Shown: positions 42,676 to 50,697 of the stretch, piece after piece
Layout: the number at the start of each line of letters is the position of its first letter
Numbering within the stretch: position 1 is the first letter of the stretch
Source: Rhodospirillaceae bacterium MC!
GTDB taxonomy: Bacteria > Pseudomonadota > Alphaproteobacteria > MC1
DNA: 64,000 nucleotides
Assembly: GCA_002632265.1 (NCBI GenBank)
Contig: NQOV01000011.1
Coordinates: 102,566-166,565, forward strand
Direction of reading: 5' to 3'
Position numbers and translations under genes: made by a program
Notes under the pieces: generated by a model
The model's input: the letters and a program-made list of their open reading frames with translations, nothing else
What the model was told of the DNA's origin: nothing
The model's database searches: none

Positions 42676-43461
42676 TTATTTTACATGTTCTTTAGGGATT
42701 ACATAGCCATTATGTTGTATTATCTTGATTATGGTTGGCTTGTGCATGAAATCAATGACTTTATGGGCTAGGGTGTTATTTTTTAAGATAACCGCATATT
42801 GTAAAATGGGATTATAGCCGTCATTTAGAATCTTATATTGGCTGGTAGGGATTTTTTTTGTGATAATACTGGAATAAGCCACAAAGCCACTATTGACATT
42901 TCCCATATAGACAGCGGAAAAGGTTAAGCTGATGTTACTACGTAATACAGTGTGATTTTTAATGGTGTTCATATTAATCTTTAAAGCGTTGCTAATATAT
43001 TCTTTGGATGCCAAGCCGTAAGGAGCTTTTTTCGGATTCGCCATAACAAAAGCGTCCTTAAGCAGGGTATTTTTTATGCTGGCGTTGGTAAATGCTTTCT
43101 TATTTTTATGATAGCTATAATATACTAACTTCCCTTGAGCATAGGCAAAGGGCTTTTCCATATTCTTAAAGTGTTTTTTACTTTTTGCGTATATGTAAGT
43201 GGGTTTTTGTTGATCGGCACTGAAGAACAAATCAATATCTGCTCCATTTTGTATCTGTGCAGTTAGGACGGTAGAACTTCCCTTTATGATTGTGAAATTG
43301 ATGTTATGATCTTCGGCGTGTAGTTTATCGGTAATGGTTTTTATGGTACTGTAAAAATTACTTGCTACTCCAATGGTTAAAGTTTGCGACAAACCAATAC
43401 TCGGCAATCCTAAGATTACTACAGTTGACGCTAAAGCTAAAATTCTGTTATTATGTTTCAT
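42676..43461 (-). CDS. modA: Molybdate-binding protein ModA
   Basis: This periplasmic oxyanion receptor has 261 residues. A signal peptide ends near LSQ (residue 25). ModA-type features are the mature start LTIGVASNFYSTIKTI, FTIIKGSSTVLTAQIQNGADIDLFFSADQQKP near residue 57, the MANPKKAPYGLASKEYI segment around residue 140, and VAYSSIITKK near residue 200. The gene overlaps the upstream MFS gene by 11 bases, so they are translationally coupled, an uncommon pairing. modB follows. Molybdate is the likely ligand, with tungstate possible. Confidence 0.87.
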   Translation of the reverse strand: MKHNNRILALASTVVILGLPSIGLSQTLTIGVASNFYSTIKTITDKLHAEDHNINFTIIKGSSTVLTAQIQNGADIDLFFSADQQKPTYIYAKSKKHFKNMEKPFAYAQGKLVYYSYHKNKKAFTNASIKNTLLKDAFVMANPKKAPYGLASKEYISNALKINMNTIKNHTVLRSNISLTFSAVYMGNVNSGFVAYSSIITKKIPTSQYKILNDGYNPILQYAVILKNNTLAHKVIDFMHKPTIIKIIQHNGYVIPKEHVK

Positions 43462-44638
43462 TTTGATAAATTCCTTTTGATAAGTTCCTGTTAATTAGTG
43501 AGTATATGGTCAGTAGGGAGAGAGCGATCACATAAAATAAAAATTCGTATTGTATGCCTGATATGATAAATCCTACAGTTCTTGTTAATATGGGCGATGA
43601 GAACATCCCCAAATAAGTAGCTGAAAGACCAATTGAAGTATATACATGGGCATTTTCCTTATATTTTGCTGATGTAATGATTCTAAAGTTAATTTCCGAT
43701 GAAAGCAAGCCCCAACATATACCAGAAAGACAAAAGGCCAGATAGAAAGCGTATAAATTAATGAAGAATACAGGAATGGATAAGGCTATCACTTGTAAGA
43801 TAATTTTTACGCTAATACTATAACTTTTTAGCCAAGCATTAATTTTCACAGTACTCAAAGCTCCTACGGTTGCCGATATGCCTGATATGGCAATACATAT
43901 ACCAGCAATATCCGAATCTCCTAGGTGGAAATTCTTTAAGTATAGAGAGGCATGGCTTATAAATGCGTAGTATCCGCCTGATATGAGTAAGATAGCAATG
44001 GATAAAAATATCGCTTTACGGTTAAATTTCTCTGTCATTTCCCCTTTTTTCTTGGGTGGGAGCGGTGGAAGAATAAAAATCACAAGAAAGAAAACCACAA
44101 TCGCCAAGCCATAAATGGCAAAGGCATATTGCCAACTGGTATGCTTGACCAAATAGCCAATGAATATGGATGAAATGGTTATGGATGAATTACTAAAAGC
44201 TTTAGCATAAGCCGTATACTTTTGCTTGTTGCCTGCGGGCAGTAAGATAGCTATTAAAGATAAGGTATAAGGTGTTATCAATCCCACACTCAAGCCAAAA
44301 ACAAACCTAGCTATAAGCATTACATAGATATTAGTGATAAACATGGACGCCAATCCCACAAGAGCGTAACTCAAAAGACCCCAGAGTATAATATATTTAG
44401 CATTGATCTTGCTACCGATATACATGGAGATTAAACTTCCTGGAATCTGTGCCAAGGATGTGGAAGATAAAATCAATTGAATCAAAGTAGTATCATGCAC
44501 ATGTAAAGCATTTTTCATGAGAGTTAAGGCTGGAGCTATGGCGGTATTACTTATCACAACTACGATAGTAAGAGCTAATACTAAGGAAAATTTAAGAGCG
44601 TTATTATGGTGAGTGTTATTTTTTTTGTCTGTAATCAT
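43451..44638 (-). CDS. Major facilitator superfamily transporter
   Basis: This 395-residue transporter has twelve predicted helices. The MFS loop motif after helix 2 is modified (SMYIGSKINAKYIILWGLLSY), and helix 5 has a motif-C-like glycine pattern. It most resembles drug or metabolite efflux MFS proteins (AraJ/YdhP-type), but the substrate cannot be read from sequence. It lies directly downstream of fliP (13 bases) on the same strand and overlaps modA, so it joins a flagellar gene and molybdate genes in one possible transcript without obvious logic. Confidence 0.78.
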   Translation of the reverse strand: MITDKKNNTHHNNALKFSLVLALTIVVVISNTAIAPALTLMKNALHVHDTTLIQLILSSTSLAQIPGSLISMYIGSKINAKYIILWGLLSYALVGLASMFITNIYVMLIARFVFGLSVGLITPYTLSLIAILLPAGNKQKYTAYAKAFSNSSITISSIFIGYLVKHTSWQYAFAIYGLAIVVFFLVIFILPPLPPKKKGEMTEKFNRKAIFLSIAILLISGGYYAFISHASLYLKNFHLGDSDIAGICIAISGISATVGALSTVKINAWLKSYSISVKIILQVIALSIPVFFINLYAFYLAFCLSGICWGLLSSEINFRIITSAKYKENAHVYTSIGLSATYLGMFSSPILTRTVGFIISGIQYEFLFYVIALSLLTIYSLINRNLSKGIYQNET

Positions 44639-44651
44639 AATTTAAAGGATC

Positions 44652-45479
44652 TTAGTTGCCTGTTACACTCTTGACGACCGTAAGAGACGATGGTATCACT
44701 ACAGTTTTCACTAAAGATCCTGACATCATATACCAACCGTCGATCAATACAAAGTAAATGATTTTAAAGGGAAGTGAAATCACTACAGGCGGTAACATCA
44801 TCATACCCATGGCCATAAGTACCGAAGCTACTACCATATCGATAACCAAAAAAGGAATGAACATCAAGAAACCCGCCTCAAATCCACGCTTGATTTCCGA
44901 TATCATATAAGAGGGAATTACTACATAAAAGGGTAAATCTAGCTTTTTGATTTTAGGATCAACTTTCGCCATGCCAGAAAATAACGATAAATCCTTATCT
45001 CGAGTGTTGGCAATCATGAACTTACGGAATGGCTCGGATGTGGCCTTAATTCCTTCCATTTCCGTAAGATCGCCCTCTATCATCGGCGAGATTCCAGTGG
45101 TCCAAGAAGACTGTAAGACAGGCATCATAGCGAATATGGTTAAAAATAACGCCAAAGAAGCTAAAACCTGTGTCGGTGGTGATTGTTGTACTCCCATGGC
45201 CGTACGCAATAAACCAAAGATAATAATAAAGCGAGTAAAACATGTACACATCAACATAATACTAGGAGCTACAGATAAAACCGTTAATAAGCCCAATAAT
45301 TGGATCATTCTTGAGGCTGTTGATCCTTGCCCATAAACATCTTTACCCAAATCAAAACTCACAGTTTGAGCCAAAGCAGGATGAGATATTAAGGTTAAAG
45401 CAATAGCCACCACACATGTAAGCATAAGATATAAACCCATACGAGATAGCTTTTTTAATCTTTTAATAAATGATTTCAT
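44652..45479 (-). CDS. fliP: Flagellar export apparatus protein FliP
   Basis: FliP forms, with FliQ and FliR, the export gate of the flagellar type III secretion apparatus. The 275-residue protein has an N-terminal signal/membrane segment and the FliP core: MIQLLGLLTVLSVAPSIMLMCTCFTRFIIIFGLLRTAMGVQQSPPTQVLASLALFLTIF, and then VVIPSYMISEIKRGFEAGFLMFIPFLVIDMVVASVLMAMGMMMLPPVVISLPFKI, both diagnostic. The N-terminal part is slightly longer than in E. coli, which is common in alphaproteobacteria. It lies downstream of fliO with a 209-base gap holding a decayed hairpin element. Confidence 0.96.
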   Translation of the reverse strand: MKSFIKRLKKLSRMGLYLMLTCVVAIALTLISHPALAQTVSFDLGKDVYGQGSTASRMIQLLGLLTVLSVAPSIMLMCTCFTRFIIIFGLLRTAMGVQQSPPTQVLASLALFLTIFAMMPVLQSSWTTGISPMIEGDLTEMEGIKATSEPFRKFMIANTRDKDLSLFSGMAKVDPKIKKLDLPFYVVIPSYMISEIKRGFEAGFLMFIPFLVIDMVVASVLMAMGMMMLPPVVISLPFKIIYFVLIDGWYMMSGSLVKTVVIPSSLTVVKSVTGN

Positions 45480-45559
45480 TTTTTATAGATTCCCCATTAG
45501 TTTTTCATTAGTAATCATAATTATAATCTAAAATATACAAAAGTAAAGAATTATTTTTA

Positions 45560-45605
45560 GAAAAGAGCATGAAAAAGCATTCATTGTAGAGATTTTAAGC
45601 CATAC
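45560..45605 (-). repeat. Decayed half hairpin element between fliO and fliP
   Basis: Read on the minus strand, GGCTTAAAATCTCTACAATGAATGC and the following TTTTTCATGCTCTTTT correspond in order to the right half of the hairpin at 56588-56698. The partner arm is missing. Confidence 0.45.
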
Positions 45606-45688
45606 TCTTTGATAGTGTTTTTATATGTGTTCATTTTCATATGTGATGTGTTCATTCTCATATGTGTTTATATTTGTATGAGTTTCTA

Positions 45689-46162
45689 CTATTTTTTGAG
45701 TTCGTCCTGTATGGCAGTGTTGAAGTTAATGGGGGTAGGATCGTGTTTGATGTTTTGTTCGACAACTGTAACTCTACCTTGGGAGTTTATGGCAAGTAAA
45801 TGTTCATTTTTATCTCGGCGGACAAGTACAAGTTTGGTTTTGGTATCTACTCCTATGGAATCCATGATCTCCAAACGATGGCCAGGACTTTTTCTGTTGG
45901 AAAGGCGTTTTGTGATTCCCAGTTTTTTTAAGATATAAAATCCACCCCACATGACGCCGATCATTACCACTAAAATAATCAGCATATTCACATACGCTCC
46001 TAAGGTTATGAAATCCGTATTCGTATGCTTTAAAACAGGCGACGGATGAAATCCTTTAGCTTCTACAGTTTTATGTATCTGTTTATTATGTATCTGTTTG
46101 TGTGCGTTTGTCTGCGTATGGTTAGTGGCTTGCGTATTGCTCTTCTGTGTTGGATTGCCCAT
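45689..46162 (-). CDS. fliO: Flagellar biosynthesis protein FliO
   Basis: FliO helps stabilise assembly of the FliP ring. The 157-residue protein has a single membrane helix (MLIILVVMIGVMWGGFYIL, about residue 59-77) and a cytoplasmic part with the FliO signature RLEIMDSIGVDTKTKLVLVRRDKNEHLLAI. The first 55 residues are polar, with Thr/Asn/His/Lys-rich repeats, and may be an extracellular or periplasmic extension. fliP lies downstream on the same strand, in the usual fliO-fliP order. Assignment rests on topology, signature and position. Confidence 0.85.
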   Translation of the reverse strand: MGNPTQKSNTQATNHTQTNAHKQIHNKQIHKTVEAKGFHPSPVLKHTNTDFITLGAYVNMLIILVVMIGVMWGGFYILKKLGITKRLSNRKSPGHRLEIMDSIGVDTKTKLVLVRRDKNEHLLAINSQGRVTVVEQNIKHDPTPINFNTAIQDELKK

Positions 46163-46203
46163 TGTTTAAGATCCTGATCCTTATGTGATTGGTTGATGTG
46201 ATA

Positions 46204-46545
46204 TTATAATCTTTTTTTGCCATATGCTTTTTTTGCTTTGGCGTTGGTGGCTTTAGTGTTGGATTTTTTGGATGTTTCCGAATCTATTACTCCTTGAATA
46301 CGTTTTTCGAGAATGGTTGTATATTCTAAAATACTTGCTACAATATTTGAAAGGATTATCTTTTGATCCATATTCAAGGTGGGAATGGTTTTTTTTACCA
46401 AAGCACAATATTTTTGTACTGCGGTCATGATCATGGTAAAGTTGAAAGTTTTATCGGCTTGCGGTTGGTTTATGGCCTCATTTAAGGATAATTCCAACGC
46501 TCGCCCTTGCTGGACTAAAGTTATTAGATCGCTCTCATTACTCAT
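46204..46545 (-). CDS. Hypothetical helical protein in the flagellar cluster
   Basis: The 113-residue protein is mostly helical (ALELSLNEAINQ; MIMTAVQKYCALVKKTIPTLNMDQKIILSNIVASILEYTTILEKRI) with a basic, Lys/Ala/Thr-rich tail. The size and helix pattern fit a FlgN/FliT-like export chaperone, but no signature supports that. It lies between flhX and fliO with gaps of nine and about 40 bases, so it is in the same transcript as flagellar genes. Confidence 0.55.
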   Translation of the reverse strand: MSNESDLITLVQQGRALELSLNEAINQPQADKTFNFTMIMTAVQKYCALVKKTIPTLNMDQKIILSNIVASILEYTTILEKRIQGVIDSETSKKSNTKATNAKAKKAYGKKRL

Positions 46546-46554
46546 TATATATAC

Positions 46555-47058
46555 CTATCTCTCTATAAATTTATTCTTAGCTTGATGATCTATTACAGAT
46601 AGTATATCATTATCGCTATTTTCATTCGTATTTTCCTTTGCTTGAGAATTCTTCTCTTTCATGAGCATGGCGGTTTTGTATCCTTTAACTTGGTTTTGCA
46701 TTTCGCCCTTAAGGATCTGATTAAAATCCAAGAGCGGAGCATTGATCCCGCTTTCCCTATAAAGATAAAAGATAATTTCTGCCACGGCCTCAAAGGCTTG
46801 GGGTGGAATATACTGCCCAATTTCCAAAGCAGATAAAACTTCCGTAAGATCAGGATCTTGCTTGACTTTGATTCCCAATTTAAAAGCATTATCTATGAGT
46901 ATCTTAGCAGATTCGCCCATGGCCGATTGATTAACTTGTGGTAATAATTCCTCTCCTTCATAAACGATCCCTACGGCTTTCATATTATCCGTATTAGTTT
47001 TTAAGATAAGAGTATCATCATCTTTAATGTAAATGTGATTCTGGGTTGATTTTTTCAT
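46555..47058 (-). CDS. FlhB C-terminal-domain homologue (FlhX type)
   Basis: The 167-residue protein resembles the cytoplasmic domain of the export switch FlhB: AVGIVYEGEELLPQVNQSAMGESAKILIDNAFKLGIKVKQDPDLTEVLSALEIGQYIPPQAFEAVAEIIFYLY covers most of that domain. It lacks the membrane part and the NPTH autocleavage motif. Such stand-alone versions (FlhX) can partly replace the C-terminal part of FlhB in some bacteria. The following 60 residues are Asn/Glu-rich and of unknown role. It lies 20 bases after fliQ, in a flagellar run. Confidence 0.8.
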   Translation of the reverse strand: MKKSTQNHIYIKDDDTLILKTNTDNMKAVGIVYEGEELLPQVNQSAMGESAKILIDNAFKLGIKVKQDPDLTEVLSALEIGQYIPPQAFEAVAEIIFYLYRESGINAPLLDFNQILKGEMQNQVKGYKTAMLMKEKNSQAKENTNENSDNDILSVIDHQAKNKFIER

Positions 47059-47078
47059 CTTATTTATTTCATCTTAGC

Positions 47079-47351
47079 TTATGAGAATCCTAAAGCGATC
47101 AAGCGATCAAACATGCTATTGCCTAGGGCTAATATTTGATGTATCATAAATGGTAACATAAGTAATAACGCAGTGAAGATCCCAAAAATTTTAGGAATAA
47201 ATGTTAATGTTTGTTCTTGAATTGATGTGATCGTCTGAAATATGGATACAACCAAACCGATGATCAAGCCCACAAATAATATAGGACCACCGACTTTTAG
47301 AATCGTTATAAAAGCCTCACGTCCGATATCAATAATTACGGTATCATTCAT
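47079..47351 (-). CDS. fliQ: Flagellar export apparatus protein FliQ
   Basis: FliQ is a two-helix hairpin of the export gate. The 90-residue protein shows the family form: VIDIGREAFITILKVGGPILFVGLIIGLVVSIFQTITSIQEQTLTFIPKIFGIFTALLLMLPFMIHQIL, including the conserved QEQTLTFIPK loop. It is transcribed away from flgB, whereas in many alphaproteobacteria flgB-flgC-fliE-fliQ form one operon, so the cluster has been rearranged here. Identification is firm. Confidence 0.95.
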   Translation of the reverse strand: MNDTVIIDIGREAFITILKVGGPILFVGLIIGLVVSIFQTITSIQEQTLTFIPKIFGIFTALLLMLPFMIHQILALGNSMFDRLIALGFS

Positions 47352-47559
47352 ATTATATTCCTTAGGTGTATTGCTATGGATTTAAGTTAATGTTTTCCAT
47401 ATGTATTATAAGAAAAAAATTGTTAATAAAAAATTTATATAATTTTGTTATTGTAGAATCATATAAAGTTTGTCATAATAATATTATTGTACTAGATTAG
47501 AATGCTAAATACAAGATCAAATCATAAATTATTTTCTTAAGAGATAATTATAAATGATA

Positions 47560-47575
47560 TGGCATAAGAATTGCA
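47560..47575 (+). promoter_or_regulatory. Sigma-54 promoter for flgBC-fliE
   Basis: TGGCATA, four bases (AGAA) and TTGCA match the -24/-12 consensus TGGCAYR-N4-TTGCW at every defined position. It ends about 75 bases before the flgB start. Sigma-54 control of flagellar genes is well known in alphaproteobacteria such as Caulobacter. The surrounding region 47352-47649 holds no gene. Confidence 0.75.
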
Positions 47576-47649
47576 TATAATCTTGCATAAGACAATGATA
47601 TTTAGATATTATTCATATAACAAATTTTTAGATATAAAAGGAGGAAAAT

Positions 47650-48054
47650 ATGGCACTTGGTGGATTATTAATGTTCGATGCGTTAGTAACTAAGCGTAAT
47701 TATCTGGAAAAACGTAACACAACCGTTACAGAAAATATTGCTAATGTAAATACTCCCGGATATATTGAACACGATATAGGCAAGTTTAATTTCAAAGCCG
47801 ATGTTTTAAATTCAAACGCTTATAAAGGGCAAGTCGTGATGACTAACGGCCGCCACTTCAATAAGTTGTTACATCTTCCAGATGGAATACCAGAATCAAA
47901 GCATATCAAATCAGCTTATGAAAGTAAACCGACAGGGAATAACGTATCTTTAGAAGAACAAGCAGCCCTAGCAGGTCAAATATCAGTTAATCATGATCTA
48001 ATGACGAGCTTATATAAAAAACAAATCCAACTCTATCAGATGGTATTGAAATAG
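47650..48054 (+). CDS. flgB: Flagellar basal-body rod protein FlgB
   Basis: This proximal rod protein of 134 residues has the FlgB start with LVTKRNYLEKRNTTVTENIANVNTPGYIEHDI (including the conserved ANxxTPGY motif), a central variable part and the C-terminal helix EEQAALAGQISVNHDLMTSLYKKQIQLYQMVL. The strong ribosome site AAAAGGAGG lies just upstream. It is preceded by a sigma-54 promoter and followed by flgC and fliE, the rod genes. The first 30 residues and the last 30 form the usual coiled-coil pair. Confidence 0.94.
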   Translation: MALGGLLMFDALVTKRNYLEKRNTTVTENIANVNTPGYIEHDIGKFNFKADVLNSNAYKGQVVMTNGRHFNKLLHLPDGIPESKHIKSAYESKPTGNNVSLEEQAALAGQISVNHDLMTSLYKKQIQLYQMVLK

Positions 48055-48176
48055 GCAAATTTAGTTACATAAGAAAAGTAACTAGCTAATTCATAAATAA
48101 GAGTAAGTGATACAATCAAGAATGATAAAATCACTTTGTAATTAATAACAAAAAATAATTTTTAGGTGTAATAAAT

Positions 48177-48614
48177 ATGTTTAGTCAAGGCGTACAAGAT
48201 AATTCAATCCGTGGTATGTATATTGCTACTTCAGGCATTAAGGTTCAAAGTGCAAGAATGCGAGTGATATCAGAGAATATCGCCAACGCAAACACTTTAG
48301 CCATAAAAAAAGGCGGATTGCCTTATGCAAGAAAAACAATTACATTTCAAGATAAGTTAAATAAAGCTTTAGGTGTGGATCTTGTGAGAGTTCGTAAGAT
48401 CAATCAAAATAAAGATCCAAGCCAATTTAAAAAACGCTATGAGCCAAGTAATCCAGTGGCCGACAAAGATGGCTACGTTCTAGCTCCTAACGTTAGTAGC
48501 CTAGTGGAAATTACCGACATGCAAGAGGCAATGCGTTCCTACACAGCGAATCTAAACATGGTTAAGAATTCAAAAACCATGCTAAATCAACTAATTGGCT
48601 TGCTAAAAACCTAA
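48177..48614 (+). CDS. flgC: Flagellar basal-body rod protein FlgC
   Basis: This rod protein of 145 residues shows MYIATSGIKVQSARMRVISENIANANTLA near the start (the rod/hook N-terminal motif), the central YARKTITFQDKL, and the C-terminal helix VEITDMQEAMRSYTANLNMVKNSKTMLNQLIGLL, which are typical. The 122-base gap after flgB contains a hairpin (TAGTTAC...GTAACTA). Identification is firm. Confidence 0.95.
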   Translation: MFSQGVQDNSIRGMYIATSGIKVQSARMRVISENIANANTLAIKKGGLPYARKTITFQDKLNKALGVDLVRVRKINQNKDPSQFKKRYEPSNPVADKDGYVLAPNVSSLVEITDMQEAMRSYTANLNMVKNSKTMLNQLIGLLKT

Positions 48615-48827
48615 AAGCTCAAACTAACAGATTAAGAGAACGAGGAAGAGAATCCTCAAAGAAATCCAAACAGGTTAAAATTATCTTAAGATTTTAGCCT
48701 ATTCTCAAAGAAATATTGAATATTTAAGAGAAAATTAATATTTATATGCTATACTTTTAGAATCAAATATGATATACTTGATGACAATTAAGAATATTCA
48801 AAAGAAATAACAAATAAGGAAAGTAAC

Positions 48828-49175
48828 ATGGCTTATACTTCAGGACTTGGCGGAGCAGCATCAGCATACGGTAACGCCAACCAATTAAAAGAAAAATTAC
48901 CCACACGCCAAGGATATGAAAAATCTATCCTAGAAGACGGCAAGACCGTATCTAAAGGCCCAAGTTTCACCTCCTATCTAGAAGGTGCATTCCAAAACGT
49001 CCAAGACGTAACCCACAGATCCGAAAGAATGTCAATTGCCGCCGCCGCAGGTAAAGCAAACCTATCAGACGTAGTCCAAGCAGTGAATGACGCAAGTATC
49101 ACCCTGCAAACCGTAACCGCCGTACGTGATAAAGTTATCCAGTCTTACCAACAAATCGCACGTATGCCATTGTAG
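48828..49175 (+). CDS. fliE: Flagellar hook-basal body protein FliE
   Basis: FliE is the adaptor between the MS ring and the rod. The 115-residue protein has a glycine-rich start and the FliE C-terminal half: FTSYLEGAFQNVQDVTHRSERMSIAAAAGKANLSDVVQAVNDASITLQTVTAVRDKVIQSYQQIARMPL, ending in the family's characteristic I-x-R-M-P-x motif. It follows flgC after about 210 bases of AT-rich spacer, so it may also have its own promoter. A decayed hairpin-like sequence (TTCTCACAATCTTACGGC) begins at its stop codon. Confidence 0.94.
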   Translation: MAYTSGLGGAASAYGNANQLKEKLPTRQGYEKSILEDGKTVSKGPSFTSYLEGAFQNVQDVTHRSERMSIAAAAGKANLSDVVQAVNDASITLQTVTAVRDKVIQSYQQIARMPL

Positions 49176-49297
49176 GATCTTTCTCACAATCTTACGGCTT
49201 TTGTGAGTGGGGATATTGAGTTTTAGCCCGTTTGTGCGATTCTAGGGAGTTGTTTGAATGGGTGTTCATGTAATATACGAATGGGAAAGAATTTCTT

Positions 49298-49960
49298 ATG
49301 GTAGATATTTTGTTGGCGTTTAGGCAGGAGTCGGTTTCTTTGATGTTTGAGGAATTGATTACCAGTCTAACGGATTTTGATGTGTTCACGTTTCCCCAAG
49401 GGGATAACTTATTGCAAGATCATTTTGATGTACTAATCGTTGAGCCAGAAATTCAAGATGTAAAAGAAATTATAAAAAAAGCCAATACAATTTTATGGGC
49501 AGGCCTAAAGCCAAAGCATATAACCATAGGTAGCGAAATGCCCGTGCCAATCAATTATAAAAAACTCATAGCCTTTCTAGAGAAAAAAGTAAAGCAAAAC
49601 AATCGTATGCTCCGCACAGGAGTTTTCCTAGATATGGAATCCCAACTAATATCAATAATGACTCTCGAAGACAACATAAAAAATAACGACAATAACACAA
49701 ATAACGATATAGACGAAAACAATAACATTCAACTAACAGAAAAAGAAACCCTACTACTTGATTTTTTACTAAATAATCCAAAAGGCGTATCTCGTAGTCT
49801 AATCCTAAAAGAAGTATGGGGCTACGATGAAGACGCAGAAACCAAAACAGTAGAGACCCACATCTCCAAACTCCGCAACAAACTAGAAAATAACCTAGCC
49901 CACATAACAATTAAAGTTTCCGATTCCAAATATCAACTTTTCACCGAATCCCAAACCTAA
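49298..49960 (+). CDS. OmpR-type winged-helix regulator with degenerate receiver domain
   Basis: The 220-residue protein has an N-terminal region of about 110 residues with receiver-like secondary structure (VDILLAFRQESVSLMFEELI, FDVLIVEPEIQ) but the phospho-acceptor aspartate expected after the third strand is replaced by Glu-Pro. A variable Asp/Asn-rich linker follows, and then a winged-helix DNA-binding domain (LTEKETLLLDFLLNNPKGVSRSLILKEVWGYDEDAETKTVETHISKLRNKLE). It belongs to the OmpR/PhoB group and probably works without phosphorylation. It sits just after fliE on the same strand and may regulate flagellar genes, but no partner kinase is nearby. Confidence 0.8.
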   Translation: MVDILLAFRQESVSLMFEELITSLTDFDVFTFPQGDNLLQDHFDVLIVEPEIQDVKEIIKKANTILWAGLKPKHITIGSEMPVPINYKKLIAFLEKKVKQNNRMLRTGVFLDMESQLISIMTLEDNIKNNDNNTNNDIDENNNIQLTEKETLLLDFLLNNPKGVSRSLILKEVWGYDEDAETKTVETHISKLRNKLENNLAHITIKVSDSKYQLFTESQT

Positions 49961-50046
49961 TTGCAAAACATACTTGATTTTTTCATATTTATATTTTATA
50001 CTGTCTATAATTTTTAATATAAAACATAAACATGAAAGGCACTCCA

Positions 50047-50313
50047 ATGGAAACCGATAAAACACTATCATCCACCGAATTATCAAAAAACAAAGAAGAA
50101 GACCACGCAGTAATTCACGCAAGAATGGTAGTAATTTTTAGAAAAGTAATGCTATGTTTCGCCATAGTAATAATCCTAATTACCGCCCTTTTCGTCTATT
50201 TCGCCAACCTCACCCTATACATTTCCCTAGCCCTATTCGCCTTTTCCCTATTTCTACCCGCTTTTATCTATAAAATTAGCATAGGGACAATCCGCACCTA
50301 CCCCCTAGACTAA
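50047..50313 (+). CDS. Small two-helix membrane protein
   Basis: The start at 50047 is preferred over an in-frame ATG at 50032 because GAAAGG lies seven bases before it. The 88-residue protein has a charged N-terminal half (SSTELSKNKEEDHAVIHARM) and two membrane helices (MLCFAIVIILITALFVYFA; LYISLALFAFSLFLPAFIY). I do not recognise the family. It begins about 85 bases after the winged-helix regulator. Two bases after its stop the hairpin array C begins. Confidence 0.55.
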   Translation: METDKTLSSTELSKNKEEDHAVIHARMVVIFRKVMLCFAIVIILITALFVYFANLTLYISLALFAFSLFLPAFIYKISIGTIRTYPLD

Positions 50314-50315
50314 TT

Positions 50316-50422
50316 AGGATTGGGAGAAATGGGCTAATCTGCACCTTAAACTAGGGCTTATGTAGACGTGAGTACACGTCGCCCTAGTTTAAGGTGCAGA
50401 TTAGCCCATTTCTCCCAATCCT
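50316..50422 (+). repeat. Hairpin element, perfect 42-bp arms, type I core (array C, unit 1)
   Basis: This is the best preserved unit. The first 42 bases and last 42 bases are exact reverse complements. The central 23 bases are TTATGTA (unpaired on the left side only) followed by GACGTG-AGTA-CACGTC, a 6-base stem with a 4-base loop. It begins three bases after the upstream stop codon. Confidence 0.97.
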
Positions 50423-50423
50423 G

Positions 50424-50580
50424 CGGATTGTGATAATTGGGCTGATCTGTACCTTACTTTAGGGCTTATGTAGACGTGAGTACACGTCGCCCTAAGTTAA
50501 GGCACATCTTAGCCCATTTCTCCCAATCCTAAGGCTTGCGGATTGTGATGAGTGGGCTAATCTGCACTTTAAACTAGGGT
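50424..50580 (+). repeat. Hairpin elements, type I core and a partial unit (array C, units 2-3)
   Basis: Unit 2 (50424-50530) has the same core, with inner arms TACCTTACTTTAGGGC and GCCCTAAGTTAAGG and slightly mismatched outer arms. The partial unit (50538-50580) ends within the left inner arm at TTAAACTAGGGT. Confidence 0.93.
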
Positions 50581-50632
50581 TTGTTGTGTTGTGTTGTGGT
50601 TGTTTGTCAAGAGATTATACCGTACTAGATCT

Positions 50633-50660
50633 TGATTTTTATTCTTTTGTATGCTACATT
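50633..50660 (+). promoter_or_regulatory. Candidate promoter of gsiA
   Basis: TTGATT, 16 bases and TACATT precede gsiA by about 37 bases. It lies downstream of the hairpin array, consistent with the array closing the preceding transcript. Confidence 0.4.
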
Positions 50661-50697
50661 TAACAATAGCACAACCTAGACTACAGGGGAATTGTCA

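Noticed and set aside
44947-45336. Plus-strand 129-codon ORF
   Set aside because: It is a shadow of fliP; its residues mirror the conserved FliP helices.
50316-50580. Integron attC sites
   Set aside because: attC sites also have long imperfect stems, but there is no integrase, no gene cassettes, and the conserved R-box core sites (RYYYAAC/GTTRRRY) are not at the unit ends.
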